Of a DNA stretch of 64,000 bases, positions 12,640 through 24,371 are shown in pieces; the first letter of the stretch is position 1, and the number at the start of each line of letters is the position of its first letter. Origin of the DNA: Nymphaea colorata (Eukaryota > Streptophyta > Magnoliopsida > Nymphaeales > Nymphaeaceae); assembly GCF_008831285.2 (NCBI RefSeq), contig NC_045144.1:21529716-21593715 (forward strand), in the 5' to 3' direction. The translations under genes and the position numbers were made by a program. A model generated the notes under the pieces. The model saw only the letters and a program-made list of their open reading frames with translations. It searched no databases and was not told where the DNA came from.

Positions 12640-13317
12640 TCAACGATGAGAAGGTTTCAGTATGCTAGGCCTGCTAGGGACACAGTGAGCATTCACGAAT
12701 GCACCATACTCCTTAAGATCACAGCAAAGACGATAGCCGCAGCATGTGGCACCTGATTGGCAGCATGAAAAGCCCGAGCAGCAGGTCTCACCATAGGCGC
12801 AGCATCGATTATAGGGGCAACTGAGTCCACATTGAAGGTCGACTGTTGCATTCCTTTCGTCTGCATCCATAGCCATATGTTCAGGAAATTAAGTTTTTAG
12901 CCAACCAATTAATCGAATGCATGTCTAGCCAGATGCACAAGAGAGTGATATTTTTTAGCCTAGTTACTGGCGAAGAACCAAGGGTCCCTCCTCCCTCAGC
13001 TACCAAGCAGCATTATTGACTACCCAAATACATGTCAAACACCACTACTACAAGATTAACAACCACAAATTAAATCTGTCCTGGATCGATAATTGGCTGC
13101 GTATTGCTAAGCAACTCTCTCGTTAAAGTTGCCTGTCTGACAGAAAGAGTATTGCGTGATCACCCAGCTGGGTGACATGTCCACTCTTGGAAGGAAGTAA
13201 CGAAAGACCAGCTAGAAACGGAAACATACCTTGTTTTTCAACCAAAATACGCCCAAAAGCCACGGAGAGCAGCATGAGAAGGGCAAGAAAGAGGACACGA
13301 AGGGAAACTTGCTTCAT
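12640..13317 (-). CDS. Secreted 12-Cys granulin-like peptide, locus 3 (102 aa)
   Basis: Two exons: 13317-13230 and 12860-12640; intron 13229-12861 with a GTATGT donor and GATGCAG acceptor. Residues 1-22 are a signal peptide (MKQVSLRVLF, Leu-rich core, SVAFG); 23-39 a charged linker. Core cysteines are at 40, 44, 49/50, 56/57, 62/63, 69/70 and 75/76. The tail 77-102 contains EYGAFVNAH and ends SILKPSHR. The start is chosen at the MKQ methionine, shared by all paralogues, although an in-frame ATG lies 12 bases upstream. The tail has an extra, unpaired cysteine at 89 (a Val/Ala-type site in paralogues), which could allow dimerisation or be mild decay. The TATA site is altered to TGTAAATA. The granulin-like fold is inferred from cysteine spacing. 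A secreted or vacuolar defence role is only a guess. Confidence 0.75.
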
Positions 13318-13383
13318 TTTGGATAGCAACTAGTTCGTGAGAATACCAACTAATGAGTGCAGAATGGCGTCCTCTCAACGATC

Positions 13384-13391
13384 TATTTACA
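13384..13391 (-). promoter_or_regulatory. Altered TATA box of locus 3
   Basis: The minus strand reads TGTAAATA where sister loci have TATAAATA or CATAAATA, about 67-74 bases upstream of the ATG. This is a likely weakened promoter. Confidence 0.5.
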
Positions 13392-13950
13392 GGAGTAACA
13401 TGATCGGACTGAGTCAAGAGCTCTACCTTGCTGGAAAGAGAGAAAATTTAGCCGTCTTTTAACTCTAGATCTATAGCCTTAATTACTTTTTACTATCCCA
13501 ATTCCCATAGCTTCTTGTTAATTAATCTTTTGTCTATGTATTTTTCTTCCTTTTGCAAACATGCAAACAGGCCCTCAAACCATTACTTGTACGAAATTTT
13601 GACAACTGCGCTAAGATTTGTAGGAATAATTGCGAGATCCTTGAGTCGAGATTTGCAGGCCTCTACCCTTGGCCATTACCACCAATTGAATAAAGGCTAC
13701 CCGCCTTTCTTTAGAAATCCATGCATGGTGGGAAGTAGACAATTTTGATAGCATCATTCCACAAAATCTGACATATATATCACAACTCTGTGAATGCATG
13801 CATGTAGAGCTTTCATGGCCCACAAGACCATGGCAATTATTTAGTCCCCGGCAATTATTTAGTCCCCAGCAATTGGTTACCACATATATTTCCTTCAACT
13901 TATCTCCCCGCCACTGAACCCTAGGGCCTCCTCACTTATTGATCGGCCAT
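13392..13950. repeat. Duplicated upstream flank of a peptide locus
   Basis: Non-coding. Matches sequence upstream of locus 6 (about 34810-35860) and locus 7 (about 37440-38480): CTATCCCAATTCCCATAG, GGCCCTCAAACCATTA, CAATTGAATAAAGGC, CATGCATGGTGGGAAGTAG. It lacks the LTR-like insert present in those two copies, so it is the pre-insertion state. Confidence 0.7.
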
Positions 13951-14052
13951 GTTGTCATTGGATTTCACCCCCAAAATTGCTACTGACAAGTACTTCAAGA
14001 TGATTAATTTTATTATAAAACATTGAAGAAGGATACTATTCTCTCTATCCTC

Positions 14053-14094
<42 letters not shown>

Positions 14095-15059
14095 AAGGAA
14101 AGTTGGTAAATACCAAACCACTTAAATCAAAGACAAAAACCAGACTCACTTTGACGGCATTGTCCGTCACCAAAAGTTTGATATTGTGATGGATGGGCAA
14201 AACCGTTGGTATAACCAACGCAATATACAGATGAAAATGTCACCAATAAAGACATATTTATTATTTATAAAAAGATGCTTTCAAAATCATACTTGAAACT
14301 AGAGAATTTAGATTAGTACTATTTTAATTAAAAAATAAGCCAAAAACGGATGACATCTCTTTGCTTTGAGAGCTATCTAGCCAAACAACCACACAATAGT
14401 ACAACTCTCTCTCTCTCTCTCTCCGTATATATCTTTCTGAAAGCATGGACTTAAGGATCTCCAACCTACATGTCAAAGAACACACAGACGAAAACTATTT
14501 GTCATCCTCAAACCCGTCAGACGTGCTGTCCTTATTTCCCTCCTTTGTAGGAACAGCTCTCCCCCTTCTTTTCACAAACCAAATTATTACTAATCACCAC
14601 AGGCACAAAAAGTGAGTACCACCACCACCGCCACCACCCCGGCCACCGCCATCCTCGCCGCCACAAAAAATTTGCTACCAAGGTAAAATATGGTAGATGC
14701 ACACGTTTACTAATTGAAATTGGCAATAAATTACTTGTACCATTTAAGCACTAATATCAGAATTGTTATCAGGACTTTTGCATCCGGTAAGTCAGTGTTT
14801 ACATAAACAATGTGTATGGCAGGCTAGCAAATCTTAAAGGGATGGGTTCTTTGGTCATGAATGTTATGGTTATTTGATTATTATATTATAATGTATGCAG
14901 CCTTCAACAGTTCGCTGGTAAATCTGCCGTACTAGTAGTACTTAATTCGAAATGGAAAGCCATGAAGAGATGCTGCACAAGCCAACTAATGCATAGCAAG
15001 ATACATCTAACTAGGATGTTATTTAAAGAGAAGGTAGAAAAATTCACAACTTTTGTTAA
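13951..15059. other. Non-coding stretch with microsatellites
   Basis: Contains a TA/GA compound run at 14054-14094, a CT run at about 14405-14423, and a CCACCACCGCCACC-type triplet tract near 14620-14660. No supported gene. Confidence 0.6.
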
Positions 15060-15790
15060 AATAAAGAATGGCAGCTAAGAAAAACTTTTTTTTTCTTGAC
15101 AAAAATATAATACGCCACTCTTTAGTTGCTTTCTGATCCATTTTTTCAAGGGAACCTCATAAAGAAAGAATTCATGATTTCGTATTGTAAATGCATTCCC
15201 ATAGTAATTCTCTATGCCGAAAAAGAGGTTGCGGATCTTATTGTTATCCCTCATGAGTGTGCGATGAAAAACCATTGAGTCCCAAGTGAATGGCTTTTCA
15301 TCCCATACTCAAGAGAGATTACAGCAACATCCATGACTTCTTTCTCCACAAACAATTAGTAGTGAGAATGCATTCACAAGATGACACCGTGAAATTTTTT
15401 TAAGAGGTACCATCTGAAAAAAGGTACAACAAAGGAACTAAAGAATTTTTACAGCACCATCTTGTGAATGCATTCTCACATGTAATTGCCTGTGCAAGAA
15501 AAGGTTGTGGATCTTGGTGTAATCTCTCTTAAGTATGCGATGAAAAACCATTGAGTCCTAATTCAATGATATTTCATGACATATTCAAGAGAGATTACAG
15601 TAACATCCACGACCTCTATTTTACAGACAATTACATATGAGTATGCATTCACAATATGGTATCATGTAAAATTTTTTATGATGAATCCTTTTAAAACAGG
15701 AATAATAAAGTAACTAAGGAATTTTCATGGTGTCATCTTGTAAATGCATTTTGACGGGCAACTTCTATGTAGAAGGACAAGTTTTACAAG
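15060..15790. repeat. Array of alternating inverted repeats (foldback type)
   Basis: Motifs such as GAGAATGCATTCACAAGATG (15366) and its inverse, CATCTTGTGAATGCATTCTC (15459), alternate with GTGCGATGAAAAACCATTGAG (15259), whose near-identical copy lies at 15534. The region reads as two similar units of about 280 bp, each flanked by inverted arms, with a third arm at about 15720-15780. It resembles nested foldback/MITE elements. No coding content. Confidence 0.6.
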
Positions 15791-16589
15791 TTAAAATAAT
15801 ATGAAAAATTCATCGGTTTTTTTCTTGTCTCTCCTTATCTCCAATTTAGATTTAGATTTATATTTTATTCATATTTTTGGCAAGTCTCTCTTTCTCTATG
15901 TCACTTCATTCATGTTTCCCGTGAAGTATAATATTGTTTAGTCAAGCTCAAAATAAATAGTTTAAGATAGAATCTAATCACCCCAACCTTACTTATTTGC
16001 AAATTAAGCATTATAACAACTTGTAAACCAACTTAATTTATTAGTCTCTTTCTTAATTTTTATTTAACCATTTTTGGCTTATTAGTTTATTAGCAAATTA
16101 ACTTCTTAAATATTCTTCTTAAATGGCAAGGAACCACTTTGGAGGTTACTATATATATAATTCATCACCTGATGACGCTCACTGTTGCCGGAATGATCTC
16201 CTAGAAATTTAAAATTGCTGCCCTAGACATCGGAGAACCTTGATCTCCGAACCACCTAAAAATCCACCTAAAAATCTTGTGTGTTTTTTTATTCTTCTCC
16301 TTCATCTGCTTTTGATGTAGTGAATGAGAGAGAAAGGGAGAGGGCCTAGTTCCTAACATAAATGGGGTGCATACTTTAAGTTGGAAGTGTTCCCTCGCAC
16401 TATCTCTGATCACTCGGCACTCAGGATGGTGTAGTGTACCGTTCACTGAGAGTCCTTTTGTGGTTTCAAAGCTCTTCAAGGAATCACCCCATTGGGCAAA
16501 ACGCTAAAATTGCCAGTTATCACAGTCTCCTCGCTATTGATATGGATGAGAATGGAGGAAGTTTGTCTTGTGTGGGTTTTTTGGCAGAT
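15791..16589. other. Unassigned non-coding stretch
   Basis: AT-rich to 16140, then a more mixed stretch (about 16140-16500) with a TA run near 16589. No domain or repeat partner recognised. Confidence 0.5.
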
Positions 16590-17046
16590 ATATATATATA
16601 TATATATAGAATGTGCCACTGGCAGCAGCGGTCCTTCTCATTAATTAAGTTTTCTGTCCGTTTCTCTCTTGTATCACTAGCCACCACCCATTTCCCTCAT
16701 AAAAAAGACCTCACCATCATTAGCCTTCCCCATGGCGCTCTGTTTTCCACTAAGGCGGCTCACGCATACTCTCTCTCTCTTCCTATATGATCAGATGTCA
16801 TTCCTTGAAATTTGAATTCGTTTGGGTTTCATAATTAAATATCAAACTTTTTATCTCTTATTTTGAAAGGTTTATGTCAGATATGCAGTACAGCGCGATC
16901 CTACCCCACCCCATTGATGTTACAGGAAACACTCCAATTCAAACCCTTCCGCATTTATGTTGATGTTGCGTTTCCCTACGTTACAAATAGCAGTAAGCTT
17001 CGTAGAAGTGAGTAATCGACCACCAGCACCACCGATTGCATTATTT

Positions 17047-17092
<46 letters not shown>

Positions 17093-17180
17093 ATGTTGTA
17101 ATGGAAAGTTGGAAGACAAACTTTTCATTATCTAATATTAGTTCAGAATTTTTGTTCTTTTCTTTTTTTTTTTTCTAACA
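16590..17180. repeat. Repeat block R3, copy
   Basis: Contains CACCACCCATTTCCC, CATGGCGCTCTGTTTTCC, TGAATTCGTTTGGGTTTC and CCACCCCATTGATGTTACAG, plus a (CT)n run at 17049-17091. The same words recur at about 21560-22330, 25600-25960, 30060-30300, 39410-40060, 41820-42310, 45905-47100 and 50320-51130, and inverted at about 59170-59780 and 63110-63370. Non-coding. Confidence 0.7.
17049..17091. repeat. (CT)n microsatellite
   Basis: About 21 uninterrupted CT dinucleotides. Confidence 0.95.
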
Positions 17181-17219
17181 GCCATCCACCACGATCGTAT
17201 CTGTTCACATGGGTGCCTC

Positions 17220-18130
17220 AAAAATAATGTATTGACCATTATCTCTTTTAGCATTCTAAAACGGAAAATATCATGAGAACCTTAAATACAGTTAAGTTAT
17301 TTCTTCAGTCGTGTCAAACTATCAAAGTTGTGAGCACCTATGTTGTTGTGAGCAAGATGCACACGTTCTGTTACCACTGTTTGTTAATGAAGGCTCACCA
17401 AACACCAAATATTGTGCAAGAAAGCAAGTGCACAAATATATACTGAAAGCTGTAAAAGATAAAGAGCCGAGGTTCAACGTTCTTTGCATATCCAATTTTT
17501 ATATGTACAGGGGAAACAATACCCAAGATGACAACTTTAATATCAAATAAACGTCTTTTTATATGTACAGGCGAAAAAGAATTTGGCGGACATACAACTT
17601 TTTTCCCTTAAAATTATATTCAACGTGAAAAGTTAGAGTTGTTGTATGTAGTGGGTTTTATGTTGGTTTTAGTGACAAAATATTTGGAAGTAATATTGGT
17701 TAAAAATCCGTGGCATCCTAATTATTTGCTCCCTTTCCTTTCATTTTCTAAAATTAATATTGCTCATGGGCAGTCTGTGTTTCTATTTGGCCATGTTTAT
17801 TAGGTGCTGAATGAACAAATACTGTTCTAGATAGATAATGTATGTTTGTCGAGTAAGTTTTTGGCCACCCATCAGTGGGAAAAGATATTTATTTGCATAT
17901 TACTCATTTCTTACAGCCCAATTTTCTTATTTATGTATTTATTAGCATCGGCTGATTCTTTTCACGGTTTTGTGCTGCAGGAAATTTCTGGCTTGGACCT
18001 TGGGCTCAGTGCAATTAACCTGTAGAACTTAAGTATTTTGATCTTCTAATACATATACCATGTCTACCATTCTTCAGTTCGAAATGGTATTAAAATGGGG
18101 CATGCCCCTACTGTATGTGATGCCCCTGCT
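17220..18130. repeat. Repeat block R4, copy
   Basis: Shares GAGCACCTATGTTGTTG, GCAAGCAAGATGC-like sequence, AGCTGTAAAAGATAAAGA, AAAATTATATTCAA, GTGAAAAGTT and TTGGTTTTAGTGACAAAATA with copies at about 22470-22830 plus 23400-23870, 27385-28215, 42795-43350, 56842-57175 and 58895-59150. Short frames occur but are not conserved between copies, so no gene is called. Confidence 0.7.
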
Positions 18131-18189
18131 GTATGTGAGATACATTCTCGTTTACAAAGCCAATAACTAACTACTTAAGCAAGCTGAGA

Positions 18190-18380
18190 ATGGATCTAGG
18201 GGCGGAGGGAAGGGGGGACTTGCTTAGGCCGTGGCCCGGCCCTAACTAATTAAAAAAATATATATATACATTACAAAAATTAAAAATTGTTAATTGTGTA
18301 ATGTATTTTTTAGATTCGAGTTTAGTTTGGCCATACCCGGATAAGTTTATCCTAAAAAAAATCTTGGTTCTACCTATGCA
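18190..18380. mobile_element. Candidate MITE with GGGGCGGAG end
   Basis: CTAGGGGCGGAGGGAAGG begins an AT-rich segment. Related starts are at 29538 (CTAGGGGCGGAGCTAAGG) and about 58700 (AGGGGTGGAGCCAGTGG). Similar ends are common among plant non-autonomous elements. The right end was not fixed. Confidence 0.35.
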
Positions 18381-18639
18381 TGCATCTACTAGGCAACTAA
18401 AACCTAATTAGGCAAGCTGTGAATGACAATAATCTAAGGCATACAAAGCATACAAAAGGTCAAGCTGTTATGATATGTATCAAGCACAGGCAAGGGAAAT
18501 CAAAATAGATTAAGTAATAGAAGAGATAAGGAATGTAAACAGCTTTCAATAAGCAAGTAAAAATTTCGTGTAAAGCTGGAGAATTCTAACATAACTTAAT
18601 TACGCCTCACTAATCGAATTAAGTTCTTACCTAGTGAAG

Positions 18640-19182
18640 GTGCCATGGATGGTGGCTCTTTTGGCCAAACCACATATAGTGTATTTCCCTTTGTTTCTCT
18701 CTCTCTCTCTCTCTCTCTCTTCTTCAATCGATTTGCAGTTTGGTCCACCAGCTACGACTGGTGTGTTCCATTGTCCAAGCTAGCCATCAAAGACTTTTAT
18801 TGTGAGGAGCTGGAACCAAAGTGTAGTACCCACACCAGAACCAGGTCAATGGTGGTAGGCAGCAGCAGAAACACATATAGGCAGGTGGCCTACACCTGCC
18901 CCATAAAATCTCTTTACCTTTACGTTGATAGTCTTAGTCACACTTAAGAGGTGGGCAGGACTACAAATGGTATTTATTGCACGAAGGCAAGGGAAGCGGG
19001 GAGAGACGGCAAGGGAAGCGGGGAGAGACGGATTTTCTCCCCCTCTGCATCATCGCGCCTTTTACCATGCTCATTGGTATTTATTATCAAGCTTGTTGGT
19101 ATCTTTTATTATATATGGACTGCCATGTCTGCATTTCAAAATGCAGTCTGTGCGTTTTTCCTGATTATGGATATGGAGGCAG
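18640..19182. other. Non-coding stretch before decayed exon 2
   Basis: Contains a CT run at about 18696-18722 and a 20-bp direct repeat (GAAGCGGGGAGAGACGG, twice, near 18997-19030). The segment right before 19183 ends TTTTTCCTGATTATGG, which matches the intron end of the peptide family. No family exon 1 was found. Confidence 0.6.
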
Positions 19183-19340
19183 ATGAAAACGACGCGCGAC
19201 ATGAGGCTGGTGGATTTTCTTCTCGCTGCAGCTTCCTTAATTATGGTTGCGCCTTGGGCTGCCGAATTTGTACTGCTGCTCTGCGTTGGAGTAATGCTGA
19301 GTTCGTGAAAGCTCAAGGTCATGTACTCCCTCCCAACTGA
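19183..19340 (+). pseudogene. Cysteine-rich peptide locus 4, decayed orphan exon 2
   Basis: The acceptor GGAGGCAG at 19175-19182 is followed by an open frame to TGA at 19338-19340. The start (ADENDARHE) and the tail (AEFVKAQGHVLPPN, compare AAFVNAHAVPS) are recognisably those of family exon 2. The cysteine core has shrunk: only four cysteines remain, in a C-X6-C-X3-C-X2-C pattern, and every CC pair is gone. The strand is opposite to the main cluster and no exon 1 lies nearby. It is either a decaying relic or a strongly diverged member. The open frame argues for caution, but the missing exon 1 favours a relic. Confidence 0.6.
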
Positions 19341-19820
19341 CACGCCCTTTATCGCTCTTCTATTATCACTATGATGATAGTCCTCAGACTGCTTGTGAAT
19401 AATAAAAGCGAGCATGACTCGCCGCCTTTGGAAAGCGTGCATTGAGGGTGAGGGTTTCCAAGTGCTTCTAAAACCGATATTATGTTTATCGTAATCACTT
19501 TTAGTTTGCTTAATTCCTTTTCATCCGTCACAGTTTTACCAGAACAATCTACATGCCCCAATTAAAGGCCAAGCATTTCCTTCTGTAGGGGCAACAATAA
19601 GACTTCTTTGGTAGCAAGAATCATTGTATAATTTCATTGGTTGCCAAGTATTTTGGTAAATTTTATATGGTAAATTTTAATTTTTTTAAAACTAAGGGGT
19701 TGCGGCCTCTGCTCCCTTGACTCTGTAGCTTAATTGTTTTTAGGTCTTTTTTTTCAAAAATTCAAAATAATTTCAAATTAAACCATAACGTACGAGAATA
19801 ACTTTCCAAACCTTTAATTT
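19341..19820. other. Unassigned non-coding stretch
   Basis: 3' flank of the decayed exon, with a poly-T/poly-A-rich part after 19680. No gene supported. Confidence 0.5.
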
Positions 19821-20236
19821 ATAAAATCATTAGGTTTTGTTATTAACTCTAAAACTATCAATACTAAATAGCAAGTTAAAATAAACCATCAAATCATTAG
19901 GTTTTATTATCAAATCTAAACTATCAATACTAGGTAACATGTTAAATTAAACCATCAAATCATTAGGTTTGTTATTAACTCTAAACTATCAATACTAAAT
20001 AGCAAGTTAATTTAAACCATCAATTCGATCTTTCCTAAAAAGTAGAGAGTATGGAAGTCTTTAAAACACCTCATGATTCAGAGACCGGTTAGGTATCATA
20101 TCATCGCCCAATGAAACTATCAATACTAAATAGCAAGTTAAATTAAACCATCAATTGGATCTTTCCTAAAAAGTAGAGTATGAAGTCTTTAAAACACCTC
20201 ATGATTGAGAGACCGGTTGGGTATCATATCATCGCC
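19821..20236. repeat. Nested tandem repeats, 66-67 bp and 131 bp
   Basis: ATCATTAGGTTTTRTTATYAA followed by ACTATCAATACTA recurs with CATTAG at 19828, 19895 and 19961 (periods 67 and 66). A larger unit from ACTATCAATACTAAATAGC to CATATCATCGCCC then occurs twice, at 19985 and 20116 (period 131). AT-rich and non-coding. Confidence 0.85.
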
Positions 20237-20508
20237 CCATGCAACAACTTTATCATTATTTAGTAAAATGGGGATGAGAACTTTCAGAAGTTCCCAATAC
20301 AATGTCAACCTTTAGGTTATTCCAGTATATATGATTAGCAATATAAGATTTAACTTACATTGCTAAGACATGAAAACATGAGATGTAATATGGATGTTAA
20401 TATCGATTATGCACATGGAAAATAAAGTATTTCACGTTAACAAGTACTCGCAACACAGTCATCAAAAATGTATGCCTGAATGCATAAAATATTAATTATT
20501 TGTTAGCA

Positions 20509-20855
20509 TTAGGGATGTCAAAATGCTTGATTTGAATAAGATATCTGACTGATCCGATCCAAAAAAATTGGATATAGAAAAAAAATTTAACATCCGATTA
20601 AGAAACTGGATCGGATTCAGATTAGATAAATTGGCAAAATCTGGTTCAAAAGTCAGATTTAGATTCGGATATAAATAAAAAAATCAGATTCTGATCGGTT
20701 TCGGATTGTAAAATTGGTTTTCAGATTCGGATTCGGATATGACTTTTATTTATTTGAATTCGAATCCGAAAAAGAATCCAAACATGTGAATATCCAAAAA
20801 AGTAGATATGATTAAGGATATATCCGATCGAAATCTGATCTGTTGACATCCCTAA
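20509..20855. mobile_element. hAT-like MITE with perfect 13-bp terminal inverted repeats
   Basis: The left end TTAGGGATGTCAA (20509-20521) is the exact inverse of the right end TTGACATCCCTAA (20843-20855). The interior carries repeated GGATTCGGATT/AATCCGAATCTG-like words and no frame. Flanks TTAGCAT and ATAACAT are an imperfect 7-base match (5 of 7), possibly an eroded target duplication. No transposase is encoded. Confidence 0.8.
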
Positions 20856-21559
20856 TAACATGACGACAACCATTATTTAGCTTGTCTTGTCAAGAATCCA
20901 CAACACTATGTGAGTGGTAACCCTCCTGACATTGGTTTATTTACATAACACCATTGTTTTTTAAGTATGTATAAGTACAACCAAAACATCAATAGCATAA
21001 ACAAGTTGAGTTCCCAATATTTGGTATCAAAGCAATCGTCCATATTCCAAGTTCAATTTTGGAAAGAGGCGGCCTAAAGGGTCGCCTGAACCAAAATGAT
21101 GGCTTTGAAATTAAGGCTCGTGAGACAACCATCTTAGAGTGAACTTCACCTCTTTATGGTTTATATCGAGATCTCAGGTTTCAATTTACAGAAAATACAA
21201 GGAGATCTCATAATCAATAAAACAAGTGTCCTTGATTATAGAAAAAAATGTTTGCTTGCAGAATCCTGCAAAGCAGATACCTATGTCTGTAGAAAAGAGT
21301 TACAACTGTAGCGCCATTTGATGAAGACAACATTCATAATTTTGGGGAATGCAGAAAGACAAAAAGTCAAAAAAAAAAAAAACAAAACAAAGGAAGGGGG
21401 CCGTAGCTGAAGGCTTTTTTCACTGACGTCCTGTTCTGCACGTCAATAACAGACAATTACAGCCGAACGTCATTACCTTTCACCGATGTCCAGTTTTTTT
21501 TTTTTGTTTAGAAGTCTACCTCAATATCCGTTACTGTTGCATGAAACACATATAGTATC
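20856..21559. other. Unassigned stretch with CACCGATGTCC-type motifs
   Basis: The first 550 bases show no recognised feature. At 21415-21500, words such as CACTGACGTCCTG and TTTCACCGATGTCC resemble those at 36480-36560, 39120-39350 and 61670-61980. Confidence 0.45.
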
Positions 21560-22330
21560 TCCTTGGGGCCATTTGGCAATTCTATTCACAATAACAATCC
21601 AATCCAAATCTGATTGTTAGATTCACATATGAATCCCAATCTTGACTTGTAAACCAAATATAAACTGCATACATACAACTTTTAAAATATATAGACATTG
21701 GATATGAGATATTTAGAACTATTATGATCCAAATCTGAATCTGATAGGAGAAACTTAAATTGAATCTCGTTCCTTGAATTTCCTAATTAAATATCAAAGT
21801 TTTTTTTTCTTGTCTCATTTCTTTTGCAGAGTTTTTGTCATATGCATATGCACTGGAACACGTGACCACCCCACCCCAGTGATGTTACAGAATGACTGTG
21901 ACGCTGGTCTCCATCTGAAACAAGACGCATCATCTGACCATCTGTTACTGTTTGGTGGATGTCAGCTTCATTACGTGGGATGAAGCTTGCGTCAAGAACT
22001 AGCAGAACGCTTCCACAAGTATATCTGATGAATAGCTGTAAGTTTAGAAGTGAACAATCGATCACCAGCGCCGAAGCTCTGGTGTCCACTGATATGTGCT
22101 CCTCCTTTAACCTACATGGACCGCTGGCATCAGCGGTCCCTCTCATTATTTTTGTCGTTCTTCTTTCCATAGCGACCACCCATGTCCCCTCAGGCGGAGA
22201 AGAAGCCACAAGGGTTGCTCTCCTTTCTTTTTACATATCTACCAAGAGTTACTCAGTCCTTTCTTGCGAGGAAAGTGTCCACCATCAAGTTGAATCGGTT
22301 CGGGTCCTCTTTTGAAGCTGGATCCAACCC
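21560..22330. repeat. Repeat block R3, copy
   Basis: Full-looking copy: ACAATAACAATCCAATCC, GATATGAGATATTTA, TCATATGCATATGCACTGG, GATGTTACAGAATGACTG, GATGAAGCTTGCGTCAAG, CCGCTGGCATCAGCGG and GACCACCCATGTCCCC. Frames on both strands (about 120 codons) are not kept in the other copies and are rejected as genes. Confidence 0.7.
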
Positions 22331-24160
22331 AAAAGCCTGGACATTAGTATGTTTTTGAGAATGATTTTTATGATTGCATGTCCTTGTGTGGTTCCCAAAG
22401 CACATTAATGCGGAGGGCATGTTACCTTTACTTCAGCCTATCACTTTTTTTCTACATATTGTGAGGTGACGTGAACAAAGTTGACAACTTTTATATCAAA
22501 TGGACATGACCATGCTGTGAGAAGGCGATAGCTTGGAGCCGAAAGAGTTTGGCGGACGAACAATTTTTTGCCCTTAAAATTATATTCAAAGTGAAAATTG
22601 GATTATTTGAATGGTCAATAATTCCTTCCTTTCCTTTCCTGTCCCTCAATTAATATTACTGGTGGGTAATCTGTTTTTCTATTTAGCCATTTCTTGGACA
22701 AATACTGTCCTAGATAAATGATGTCTGTCTAGCTGGTTTTTAGCCACCTATCAGCAACTGTTGGTCTTTGCGGGCCATCTGGGTCATTATAGTGATGTCG
22801 GGTATCAGGGTACTTTCACCGAACATTTTTTATTTTTTCACCATCTTGCAGCTATCCATGACATATTTGGCTATATATTAGACTTGGATCGGAATTATTT
22901 GGGCCATTAGTTACAAAGAGATCAAACCATGAAGATTAATTAATTGGAGCAAGCTCTTTTTTCAAAACTACTCTAAAATTCCTTTCCAGGAAGGAGAGAA
23001 AAAGAGTGTTTTTTTGATTATTTTATCATGGGTTTTATTTTATTACATATAAATTTTAAATAGTTTGTACGTGCACACACACAGAGAGAGAGAGAGAGAG
23101 AGATGAATAGAACAAATCAAAAACATATTTTAAATTTGTCTATCCAATTATTTGAACACACATACAAGTTGAACATGCTATCCAAGCAAACAAATGTTAC
23201 TGATTCATATGGACAAGAACTCCTTGCACTTGAAACTGCACTTGAAACAGCTGCTTCAATTACATCTGTTCCAAGGACACTTGTTTCTACAACCAAACCT
23301 CATTTAAAGGGCCGGTTGGCAGTAGGAACAGTGTCAGCTTTTCGTGTATATACATCAAAAATAAGGATTTACTCTAAAATCGTAGTAGATTTATAAAACA
23401 CTTGTTTTAACTTTCTTCATCCAATTTTTATGTGTATTCGTGAAACTATACCCGAGATGACAACTTTTATATCAAAGACATGACCATGCTAGCTATAAGG
23501 AGACGATAACTTAAAGCCACGGCGGATGGACAACTTTTCTCCCTTAAAATTATATTGAAAGTGAAAAGTTGGACTTGTTGTAATGTACTATGCCTTATTG
23601 GTTTTAGTGACAGAATATTTGCAAAAAAAAGAAGGTCAAAAATTCATTGAGAAAGAACTGTGGGGTCCTAATTCCTTGCTGACTGCTAGGGGCCAACTTT
23701 GTCATTATAGTACGTCGGGTATAAGGGTACTTTTCACCCACAGGTTTTTAATTTTTGTTGCCATCTTGCAGTTATCCATGGCATATTTGGCTATATATTA
23801 GACTTGATCGGAATTATTTGGGCCGCCCATTACAAGGAGATCAAACCATCAATATTAAGTTACAGAAGCAAATTGGTTTTTCAAAAGTACTTTAAAATAC
23901 CTTTCAAGGAAAGAGAGAGAGAGAGAAAAGAGGGGAAACACATGTATATATATACATATATATATATCTTTGTGTGTGTGTGTTGATGCATGTGTCTATG
24001 CACGTGTGTGTGTGTGATAAAAGAAAGGCAAAAGAGATTGAAAGAGAGAAAAGAAAGGAAACACATGTGTTTATATATATATCTATATATATCTTTGTGT
24101 GTGTTGATGTATGTGTCTATGCACGCGTGTGTGTCATAAAAGAAAGGCAACTGAAGTAAT
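22331..24160. repeat. R4-derived repeats and microsatellites
   Basis: Two partial R4 copies (about 22470-22830 and 23400-23870) share ACTTTTATATCAAA, CATGACCATGCT, TTGCAGYTATCCATGRCATATTTGGCTATATATTAGACTTG-type pieces. 23930-24150 holds a duplicated TA/GT tract (ATGCACGTGTGTGTG, then ATGCACGCGTGTGTG). A 97-codon frame at 23103-23396 has no recognised domain. Confidence 0.6.
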
Positions 24161-24371
24161 CAAACATAGAACATATTTTATTTCATAGCGCAAGGAAACA
24201 CGATAGACGCAAATACTGCTTGTTGCTAACAACAACAAGGACTAGGAAAGGCGCACCCTGCATGCTAGCTGTCCTATCTGACAATAAGCATGCTCCTTTT
24301 ATTATTTAGATGCACCATAAGTACTGCTATCATCATGATGAAGACGATAACAGATTAGAAATGAGAAGGTT

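Noticed and set aside
12640..12876. Single-exon reading of the peptide starting at MAMDADE
   Set aside because: The MAMDA codons are intronic: acceptor GATGCAG, a matching phase-1 exon 1 and a branch-point-like motif all favour the two-exon model.
19821..20236. Possible CRISPR-like regular repeats
   Set aside because: Repeats are contiguous tandem units without unique spacers, in a plant nuclear context.
21838..22315. Overlapping frames of about 120 codons on both strands
   Set aside because: Inside repeat R3; neither frame survives in the other R3 copies.
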